This document shows positions 53,320 through 62,732 of a stretch of DNA of 64,000 bases, one piece after another. Both the position numbers and the translations under genes were made by a program. Location: NCBI GenBank assembly GCA_030761205.1, contig JAULJL010000047.1:379501-443500 (forward strand). Direction: 5' to 3'. This DNA is from Fremontodendron californicum (Eukaryota > Streptophyta > Magnoliopsida > Malvales > Malvaceae). Each line of letters begins with the position of its first letter. The first letter of the stretch is position 1. The notes under the pieces are model-generated. The model saw nothing but the letters and a program-made list of their open reading frames with translations, ran no database searches and was not told where the DNA came from.

Positions 53320-54820
53320 TGATAACTCGTATAATTATATAGTTTTTAGTTATGTTTTATTATTGTTTTGTGTCAAATACGAGTTATTATTGCTTAGTCT
53401 AATTGTGTTTATGATCTTTTATATTTTTATGTAATTTGGTGTTTTTCACGAGTTTCTTTGAGTGATTTCAGATTACTAGGTTAAATCAAGAATTAAGGGC
53501 AAATCCAATTCAGTTCCAGTTCCGACACCTTTTGCCATATCAGCCATATCTGGAGTTTCACTGAAGCATTAAGGCTGAAACTTTTACAGTGCAAAGTTAA
53601 GAGGCATATCTATCTTTTTCATGCTTTACACTTCTTGAAACGGAGCCGTTTTCCCTAGCGAAATCAACCATCAAGTTGGCTGATGTGCAATGACGTCTGT
53701 GCTGACCAGTTTTCGTATTTTGACCATATCTTCTGATCCACATCAGCAAATTAGCTGATTCCAATGGCTATGGATCACAAACTGATAGGGGTATATTTTT
53801 CTAGAAGACCATGTGATCAGATCGAGCCTCCAACATTGACAAAATCAACCATCAAGCTGGCTAATCAGAATTGTCATACAATATGACGAAAATTGTTAGA
53901 AAAATGCACCCACCTATTATACCTACCTTTGAAATTTATAAAGCTTGTCTCTTGTCATTTAGCTCTCCAAAATATGTATAAATAGAGGGCCTTGGATGAT
54001 TGTAAGAGCAACATTATACATTGGTAGGATATTAGCCATTGTAATAAAATTCTCTAAGTTTTCTTCTTCTTTCCTTTCTCTAGTTTTCTTTTTTTATTTA
54101 CTTATGCTTCTTACATTTCTTTTCATTTCATTCATATCTAGTATGTGTTGCTAATCATATTGTTGAGGTGATGAGGTGAAGCTTTTGGTAAATGCTAAGG
54201 TTAGTCTCTTAAACATGAGCTAAAATGAATCATCATTTATAAACACTAGTATAGATAATATTTTCTTTTGGTTTAAAATCATACTTGCAAAGTAGGGATC
54301 TTGATTCATTATTGACAATAAAAATGGCACAGTAAATGCTTGGTTTCATAACCTTGACTTGTTGTAGACATATACCTTGGCATAAGGAATGCTTGGACTC
54401 TTTTTGTGAGTTTTGAGGACACCAAATGAACATAATATCATATGCTATGGACGTTGGACAATTTGGACTGAATTGCTAAACCTTCCGATTGGAATCTCCC
54501 TTATGTGTGAATTTCAATTGTGTAATAAAACAAGATTAATCTTAGCATAACACCAAGAGTGGATTCTCTAACCTCAACATCTTTTCTTATTGTTTTTTAT
54601 ATCTTGTTTAATTGCTTTTATGTTATTTTGTTTATTTTGTTCTTTAATATCTTGTTTTGTTGTTGATTCCTTGATATCTTGTTTACTTTCTTTTTCTTAT
54701 ATATTTATAAACTTATACTTACTAATACGCTTCCCTGTGGTTCGACCTCGGACACCCAAGAATTTATTACTTGAACATAACCTGCACTTGGGTTTACAAC
54801 TCTTAATTGAGTCTCCATCA
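53320..54820 (+). repeat. 5' LTR of Athila-type element 1
   Basis: The LTR is 1,501 bp, starting TGATAACTCG and ending GTCTCCATCA. A TATA box, TATAAATA at 53977-53984, is followed by GAGGGCCTTGG, the likely start region. AATAAA at 54043-54048 could serve as the polyadenylation signal. The open frame at 54590-54871 spans the LTR end and primer site and is not a gene. Confidence 0.92.
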
Positions 54821-54826
54821 AGTTTT

Positions 54827-54844
54827 TGGCGCCGTTGCCGGGGA
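54827..54844 (+). other. Primer binding site, tRNA-Asp type, element 1
   Basis: TGGCGCCGTTGCCGGGGA, the sequence used by Athila and several other gypsy lineages, complementary to the 3' end of tRNA-Asp. It lies six bases after the LTR. Confidence 0.92.
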
Positions 54845-55092
54845 GGCAATACTAAGTATATAAGTTTATAAGTATATTTATTTTTACTGGCTGGTTATAC
54901 CGCCTAATTTTCTATATATTTATATTTATATTGTATATTAACTTTGTTTTATTTTTATTGGCTGGTTATACCGCCTAATCTGTATATTAACTTTGTTTTA
55001 TGCTTGTTTGGCGACGTGATTTTAGATCTCGTCGTTTAGTTAGATTTTATTGTGAAACTTTTTCAGGTAATCTTTCTAATACAACTCCTACC
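54845..55092 (+). other. Leader of element 1 with duplicated TGGCTGGTTATACCGCC
   Basis: AT-rich leader between primer site and gag. The string TGGCTGGTTATACCGCCTAA occurs twice, near 54889 and 54959, as part of an imperfect direct repeat of about 70 bp. Element 2 has the same pair. Confidence 0.75.
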
Positions 55093-58000
55093 ATGGCTGA
55101 CAATGAAAGTGTTCATGCTGAAGGTGAGAACAGACAAGTACGCACCATGCGTGACTACTTGCAACCAACTCGAAGCTCATCACCCTCTTGTTTTATTTTT
55201 CCTCTCAATGCAAACAACTTTCATTTTAAACCAGGTATGATAGCTTTGCTTCCAAATTTCCATGGGTTAGAATCGGAAAGTGCTTACTCGTTTCTAAAAG
55301 ACTTCGAAGATGTATGTGTCACCTTTAATAACCAACAATGTACAAATGAAATTGTCAAGCTAAAATTATTTCCTTTTTCTTTAAAAGATAAAGCAAAAAT
55401 TTGGCTTCATAATTTAAAACCAAGGTCAATTGGCACATGGCAATAATTACAAACTGAGTTTCTAAAGAAATTTTTCCCAGCACATAAAACTACTGCTTTG
55501 AAAAGACAGATTCAAAATTTCAATCAAAATCAAAATGAAGCATTTTTTAAGTGCTGGGAGCGTTTTAAAGATTTGTTAAGTTCTTGTCCACATCATGGTT
55601 TTGAAAAATGGCGTCTTATTAGTTTCTTTTATGAAAGTTTAACTCCCGAAACTAAACAATTTGTTGAAACAATGTGTAACGGTGAGTTTCTAGAAAAAGA
55701 ACCTGAAGAAGCCTTTGACTACCTAGACCATTTGGCAGATAACTCTCAAGCCTGGCACATAGATAATTCCTCTGAAAGTTCCAATAGATCTAATCTTGTT
55801 TCTAACAGAGGTAAATATCATTTTAGTCAAGAAGATGAGATAAAAGCTAAAGTAGCTAATTTGGCTAGAAAGATTGAAGCCATGGAACTTAGAGAAGTAA
55901 AAGAAGTCAAAACGGTTAAAAATGAAGAAAGTTGTGGAATTTGTGAAATCATGGGAAACCCCACTTCTGAATGTCCAAACATTCCTATTCTTAAAGAAGC
56001 GTTGCATGATCAAGTAAATTCCATAAACACATTTAAAAAGCCTTTTCCTTCTCCTTACTCTGAAACGTATAACCCTGAATGGAGAAATCATCCCAACTTC
56101 AGTAGGCGGAATAATAATCATGTTCAGGTACCACAATCTCAAAAGCCGGGCAACACTTTTTCCTATCAACCTTCACGTGTACAAACCTTGGAAGAGACAT
56201 TGCAAGCATTCATGCAAACACAAGCAAATGTGAATAACCAAACTTCACAGGACATCAATGAGATCAAAAACACCTTGTCCACATTGACAACTTCATTACG
56301 CACTCAAGAAAAAGGTAAGTTTCCTGCTCAACCTCAGCCTAACCCTTCTACTCAATGTCTTGTTTCTTGCTCCAATGAAACTCAACAGGAAAATGCCAGT
56401 TCTATCACAACTCTTCGAAGTGGAAAGGCAATTGACAAAAACATTCCATCAAAAGACCAATATCCTCCTTCCCCTCCGAAAAGTAATGGTAAGGATGATG
56501 GTAAGTCTGAACTTCTTGAAAATTTGGACAAAGAAAAAGGTATGCATCCTGCTCCTTTTCCTCAAAGGTTGCAAACAATAAAGAATTTGAATCAAAATGC
56601 AGAAATTTATGAACTTTTCAAACAAGTTAAGATTAACATTCATTTATTGGATGCAATCAAACAAGTTCCATCTTATGCTAAATTTTTGAAGGACATATGC
56701 ACAGTTAAAAGGAAACATAATGTACAAAAGAAAGCATTTCTGACGGAAAGTGTGAGCTCAATCATTCAGCACCTTACTCCACCAAAATTCAAAGATCCTG
56801 GATGTCCAACAATCTCATGCATCATTGGAAACACTAGAATAGAACGTGCATTGCTTGATCTTGGTGCTAGTGTTAATCTTTTGCCTTTTTCTGTTTATCA
56901 ACAGTTAGGTTTAGGTGAACTCAAGGAAACACCTGTTACACTTCAACTAGCTGATCGTTCTGTAAAAATTCCTCGAGGGATAGTTGAAGATGTTTTGGTT
57001 CAAATTGATAATTTTTACTTCCCTGTTGATTTTATTGTTTTGGACACACATCCTGTTTCAAATCCAAATGTTCAAATTCCTGTTATATTAGGCCGTCCAT
57101 TTCTTGCAACTTCTAATGCTCTGATAAATTGCAGGAATGGTATTTTGAACATTTCTTTTGGAAATATGACTTTAGAATTAAATGTGTTCAACATTTGCAA
57201 GCAACCTGGTGATGATTCAGAAGTACATGAAATGGATTTCATTGAAGAACTTGTTCATGAACATCTCACCACTACCACATTCCATGATCCTTTAGAAGCT
57301 TATTTAATTGAATGTGAGTTTGATAATGCTTCAGAAATTTCACACACTGATTCTTTGTTAAATTCTTTTCAGGATAAGCATTGTTGGAAACAAAAACGTG
57401 AGGAACTCAGAAATGATGCATATGAGAATCCTAAAATTCATAAAGAAAGAACTAAAGCCTTTCATGACAAGTTAATTTCAAGAAAAACATTTGATGTTGG
57501 GCAAAAAGTTCTACTTTATAATTCTAGACTTCACATATTTCCTGGTAAGTTGAGATCAAGATGGACTGGCACATTTGTGGTTAAACATGTGTATCATTAT
57601 GGAGCAGTTGACATTGAGAATCCTCAAAATGGTAACGTATTCAAGATGGATGATATTCTCACAAGATTGCAGAAACGATTTCCTCCTTTTCCTCGAAATA
57701 TTTTACTGAAGCTTTACCAAGTTCGATTTGAAAGATTAAGAATGCTTATGCACAAAGGGATTCCTGAAGACATACGTTGGATAATTGAAGCCAAGGTACG
57801 TGAAGATGAATATCTTCCTGTTTTGCATTTACCAGGTACAGGTAGAAGCACTTTTGCAAAGAAGCGACGAGCAAAGCGCATGAGTTCAAATTGCCACAAA
57901 TGTGCACGATGGACGTGTAACGGTAAATGTCGTTCTATTGGGATTCCGTCCTCTAATCGAGATGATAAAATTGAATTCATTAAGGATGGACTGAGTAAGG

Positions 58001-58182
58001 AGAATTTGGGTAATATCCAACTTTCTCTTGAGACGCATCCTAGTGGAGACGTACAAAGAGAAATTCTTGATTTATGGCCGCAATTCCAAAGGGAATGGCA
58101 ACATCTTGGGAATCTGATGTTAAAAGACCCTGTTTGCCAGCTTGTAAGAAAACTGGATGGGAAGCATATCCTCGACTCATAG
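55093..58182 (+). pseudogene. Gag-protease fused to integrase C-terminus, one nonsense codon
   Basis: From ATG 55093 one frame runs 1,030 codons, broken only by TAA at 55444-55446 (codon 118), where element 2 has GAA. Domains in order: Athila-type gag (retrotrans_gag fold; LFPFSLKDKAKIWLHNLKP, then the WERFKDLLSSCPHHG block); a zinc knuckle at 55933-55974 that reads C-x2-C-x4-N-x4-C, its histidine changed to asparagine; an aspartic protease with DLGAS at 56857-56871 (about residue 589) and ILGRPFLATSNALI. Around 57360-57410 the frame passes straight to the integrase C-terminal region (RTKAFHDKLISRKTFDVGQK, LRSRWTGTF), skipping polymerase, RNase H and the integrase catalytic core. A tail of about 150 residues follows, with C-x2-C-x4-C-x3-C at 57892-57930. 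The open frame across the deletion is notable. The start matches element 2. Known roles are particle formation (Gag) and polyprotein cutting (protease). This copy is damaged in Gag. Confidence 0.9.
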
Positions 58183-59544
58183 AAGGCGTTTAAGCCGTTT
58201 CTGGACGTAAAACCAGAGGAAGATGTGAGCCACAATCACAACTACAATAAATGACTTCTCAGCTTTTGGTTTGATTTGCAATAACTTCATTTCGGTTTAA
58301 TTTACGTGTTGTTCGATTTGTGTAATTATTCTCGTTTTTTTTGCATTGGTCTTTTACGGTTGATTTGTCTTCTCTTTTTGATTTTCTTCCTGAAATCACG
58401 CAAAAATCTTTTGTTAGGTTAACATTTTCTTCTGACAGGTCAAATACACTTTCGGCGACATTATCTAACATTTTGTTTGTTGTGTCTGAGTTATAATAAG
58501 TGGTTAGCAACCTCTGCAGGTAATATCTCCTAAATTCTACCTTTAAAATTTGACATTGGGGACAATGTCATATTTTAGTAGGGGGTAAGGGACATATTTT
58601 GCTAATTTGTAAAAAAAAAAAAATTGATGTTTTTTAAGCCATTTAGAAGTATTCATTCTGAACAAGGTCTGAGTAAGGGAGACTTGAGACATACCTTGTC
58701 AGTTTGATTTAATCTCTTCTTCAAAAAAAAAAAAACTATCTGGTCCGTTTATTATCTGCATGTGTTTTACTACTTTCGTGTATGTATTTTTTTTTTTTGA
58801 GTATTAGTATAATCTTGGCAAGCATGTGGATAAAACAATAAAGTTACAAAGGCTTTGATTAAGTTATCTAGGTTATTTTCAATTTGGTTTTCTGAAAATT
58901 GAATATTTTTGATGATCAAATGTCTTTGAGATTGTTTTTGGCAGATCGGTTCGATTTTTGTTGGAATGTGAATTCATGTGAGCCTTTGGAAAGCCACGGA
59001 AAACTGGGAAGACATAGTAAGTTTACTTTTTCTCTTCATTCCACATGCAGATTTAAGTCATCACATAGATGCTTGCATCTATACATGATCTGATCTTAGA
59101 ACAAAGTCACTATCCAGAAAGCCCCTTATCTTTGCCCCCCTTACATTAGGAGCCCATAGGTTGTAAACCTTCGGGTTGGATCCCTAGATATGAACTCCAG
59201 AAATTATGCCAAAGTGAACGGATACGATTCCGACCCCCATTCCCTCTTTATACTTTTATGATAATATTTGTGATCATTGGGTTTGGGATTGTGTGTTTCC
59301 TTTTTGTTTATTTTGTTATCTTTTGAAATCTGAAAAAAAAAAATGGGAATAATGCAAAAGAGGGTAGTTAGAATGAGTGACTGTTTTTAGAGTCGCGAAC
59401 TTCGAACTTATTGATGCCAAAACAATGTTGTGATGAGTTGAGAAAAAGATGCTGAAAAAAAAAACAGCTGATGAAAATCTGTCTTGTTTGATCAATTGAA
59501 TGAAAAGAAAGAAAAAGAAAGTATGGAATCCAATGTGATTTCTG

Positions 59545-59584
<40 letters not shown>

Positions 59585-60257
59585 AAGAATGATGATTATG
59601 AATAGATGTGATTATGCATAAAAGATGTCCCAATGAGGGCACAAATCAAAAGAAAATCACTTGTGCTTAAAAAAAAAAATCAGAATTCAAGATTCGAGGT
59701 TCTTCATTATAGAGAGGTTTTTACTTTTCTATTTTCTGTGGATCGAGTCTTTTCTTGCTTTTTGTTTTCTTTTCAAAATATTTATGTTGAACATAGGACT
59801 AAGGATGAGTGAGAATGGAAATATTTTGAGAGGATTGATCACATTATTATTATATTTCTTAAGCCTAACTTGTGATAAACCTCAGATTATGTTTGAACAT
59901 CCCACCCCTCACTTGTCCATAAGCCTCAGATTCATCTCTGTACCGATCAGATTTGTCGAGTTCACTTGTGAACTGCGGTGACAAGGATCTTAGCATGTGT
60001 ACTTATGAAGCTATAGTTTGCCTAGTCCTCCATGGCTAGCTAAAGTCTCGCCAAGAAGGAAGTTCCTCAATCGTACGGTAATGCCTTCAATTTAATCTCA
60101 TTGACCCTTTACTCGAACTTAATATGCCAATGATACTTAATTAGATGCCTTGCCAATTCTTACGCTTGATCTTGCTTGTTTGTTTGAGATCCCTTTAACT
60201 TGTTTCCTGTTTATTTTTTTCTAGGATTGAGTCGTTGCTAGGGACTAGCAATAATCT
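58183..60257 (+). other. 3' untranslated region of element 1
   Basis: Two kilobases without a credible gene. It contains GACATTGGGGACAATGTC at 58552-58569, an interrupted palindrome common before the 3' region of Athila-type elements, followed by a purine tract GTAGGGGGTAAGGG that may be a second polypurine tract. A run of 39 A lies at 59545-59583. No env-like membrane protein frame is seen: the 106-residue frame at 59661-59981 has one hydrophobic stretch only and is weak evidence. Confidence 0.7.
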
Positions 60258-60269
60258 AAGTGTGGGGTG
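60258..60269 (+). other. Polypurine tract of element 1
   Basis: AAGTGTGGGGTG stands directly before the 3' LTR start TGATAACTCG, in the place where plus-strand DNA synthesis is primed in gypsy elements. Confidence 0.85.
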
Positions 60270-60961
60270 TGATAACTCGTATAATTATATAGTTTTTAGT
60301 TATGTTTTATTATTGTTTTGTGTCAAATACGAGTTATTATTGCTTAGTCTAATTGTGTTTATGATCTTTTATATTTTTATGTAATTTGGTGTTTTTCACG
60401 AGTTTCTTTGAGTGATTTCAGATTACTAGGTTAAATCAAGAATTAAGGGCAAATCCAATTCAGTTCCAGTTCCGACACCTTTTGCCATATCAGCCATATC
60501 TGGAGTTTCACTAAAGCATTAAGGCTGAAATTTTTACAGTGCAAAGTTAATAGGCATATCTATCTTTTTCATGCTTTACACTTCTTGAAACGGAGTCGTT
60601 TTCTCTAGCGAAATCAACCATCAAGTTGGCTGATGTGCAATGACGTCTGTGCTGACCAGTTTTCGTATTTTGACCATATCTTCTGATCCACATCAGCAAA
60701 TTAGCTGATTCCAACGGCTATGGATCACAAACTGATAGGGGTATATTTTTCTAGAAGACCATGTGATCAGATCGAGCCTCCAACATTGACAAAATCAACC
60801 ATCAAGCTGGCTGATCAGAATTGTCATACAATATGACGAAAATTGTTAGAAAAATGCACCCACCTATTATACCTACCTTTGAAATTTATAAAGCTTGTCT
60901 CTTGTCATTTAGCTCTCCAAAATGTGTATAAATAGAGGGCCTTGGATGATTGTAAGAGCAA
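60270..60961 (+). repeat. 3' LTR of element 1, cut by element 2
   Basis: Matches 53320-54011 and then stops within TAAGAGCAA, the stretch that continues as CATTATACATTGG in the 5' LTR. Element 2 starts in the next base. The last five bases, AGCAA (60957-60961), are the expected target duplication. The remaining 800 or so bases of this LTR should lie beyond the window. Confidence 0.88.
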
Positions 60962-62460
60962 TGATAACTCGTGTAATTATATAGTTTTTAGTTATGTTTT
61001 ATTATTGTTTTGTGTCAAATACGAGTTATTATTGTTTAGTCTAATTGTGTTTATGATCTTTTATATTTTTATGTAATTTGGTGTTTTTCACAAGTTTCTT
61101 TGAGTGATTTCAGATTACTAGAATTAAGGGCAAATCCAGTTCAGTTCCAGTTCCGACACCGTTTACCATATCAGCTATATCTCGAGTTTCACTGAAGCAA
61201 TAAGGCTGAAATTTGTAGCCGTGCAAATCTAAGAGGCATATCTATCTTTTTCATGTTTTACACTTCTTGAAACGGAGTCGTTTTCCCTAGCGAAATCGAC
61301 CATCAAGTTGGCTGATGTGCAATGACGTCTGTGCTGACCTGTTTTCGTATTTTGCCCATATCTTCTTATCCACATCAGCAAATGAGCTGATTCCAACGGC
61401 TATGGATCCGTAACTGATAGGGGTATATTTTTCTAGAAGACAATTTTATCAGATCGAGCCTCCAACATTGACAAAATCGACCATCAAGCTGGCTGATCAG
61501 AATTGTCATACAATATGACGAAAATTGTTAGAAAAATGCACCCACCTATTATACCTACCTTTGAAATTTGTAAAGCTTGTATCTTGTCATTTAGCTCTCC
61601 AAAATGTGTATAAATAGAGGGCCTTGGATGAGTATTGGGATACATTATACATTGGTAGGATATTAGCCATTGTAATAAAATTCTCTAAGTTTTCTTCTTC
61701 TTTCCTTTCTCTAGTTTTCTTTTTTTTATTTACTTATGCTTCTTACATTTCTTTTCATTTTATTCATATCTAGTATGTGTTGCTAATCATATTGTTGAGG
61801 TGATGAGGTGAAGCTTTTGGTAAATGCTAAGGTTAGTCTCTTAAACATGAGCTAAAATGAATCATCATTTATAAACACTAGTATAGATAATATTTTCTTT
61901 TGGTTTAAAATCATACTTGCAAAGTAGAGATCTTGATTCATTATTGACAATGAAAATGGCACAGTAAATGCTTGGTTTCATAACCTTGATTTGTTGTAGA
62001 CATATACCTTGGCATAAGGAATGCTTGGACTCTTTTTATGAGTTTTGAGGACACCAAATGAACATAATATCATATGCTATGGACGTTGGACAATTTGGAC
62101 TGAATTGCTAAACCTTCCGATTGGAACCTCCTTTATGTGTGGATTTCAATTGTGTAATAAAACAAGATTAATCTTAGCATAACACCAAGAGTGGATTCTC
62201 TAACCTCAACATCCTTTCTTATTGTTTTTTATATCTTGTTTAATTGCTTTTATGTTATTTTGTTTATTTTGTTCTCTAATATCTTGTTTACTTTCTTTGT
62301 TATTGATTGCCTAATATCTTGTTTATTTTCTTTTTCATATATATTTATAAACTTATACTTACTAGTACGCTTCCCTGTGGTTCGACCTCGGACACCCGAG
62401 AATTTATTACTTGAACATAACCTGCACTTGGGTTTACAACTCTTAATTGAGTCTCCATCA
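60962..62460 (+). repeat. 5' LTR of Athila-type element 2
   Basis: The LTR is 1,499 bp, from TGATAACTCG to GTCTCCATCA. The TATA box TATAAATAGAGG is conserved near 61609. Just after it the sequence reads GATGAGTATTGGGATACATT where element 1 has GATGATTGTAAGAGCAACATT. The 106-residue frame at 62191-62511 crosses the LTR end and is not a gene. Confidence 0.9.
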
Positions 62461-62466
62461 AGTTTT

Positions 62467-62484
62467 TGGCGCCGTCGCCGGGGA
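62467..62484 (+). other. Primer binding site, tRNA-Asp type, element 2
   Basis: TGGCGCCGTCGCCGGGGA. One T-to-C change from element 1, in the middle of the site. Confidence 0.88.
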
Positions 62485-62732
62485 AGCAATACTAAGTATA
62501 TAAGTTTATAAGTATATTTATTTTTATTGGCTGGTTATACCGCCTAATTTTTTATATATTTATATTTATATTGTATATTAACTTTGTTTTATTTTTATTG
62601 GCTGGTTATACCGCCTAATTTGTATATTAACTTTGTTTTATGCTTGTTTGGCGACGTGATTTTAGATCTCGTCGTTTAGTTAGATTTTATTGTGAAACTT
62701 TTTCAGGTAATCTTTCTAATACAACTCCTACC

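Larger units (their letters stand above)
53320..60961 (+). mobile_element. Athila-type Ty3/gypsy retrotransposon, element 1, internally deleted
   Basis: Order: 5' LTR (53320-54820), tRNA-Asp primer site, leader, gag-protease frame joined to the integrase C-terminus (55093-58182), a long 3' untranslated region, polypurine tract (60258-60269), and the first 692 bp of the 3' LTR (60270-60961), cut by element 2. The internal part is only about 5.4 kb because reverse transcriptase, RNase H and the integrase core are absent. The Athila assignment rests on the primer site, the LTR start TGATAACTCG, the AAGTGTGGGG tract and the DLGAS protease. The two LTRs differ at about eight of roughly 690 shared positions by eye, so it is fairly young. 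It cannot move without proteins from another element. Confidence 0.9.

Noticed and set aside
55723..56169. 148-residue frame antisense to gag, also at 63363-63809
   Set aside because: It is a shadow of the real gag frame on the other strand.
59545..59583. Poly(A) run as a sign of a retroposed gene or LINE tail
   Set aside because: It sits inside the 3' untranslated region of the Athila-type element with no LINE or gene sequence before it and no target duplication seen.
59316..59642. Phenylalanine-rich frames on the minus strand
   Set aside because: They are produced by the 39-A run at 59545-59583.
59661..59981. 106-residue frame as an env-like gene of the Athila-type element
   Set aside because: It has one hydrophobic stretch only, no signal peptide or second membrane segment, and lies after the motif that usually closes the coding part.
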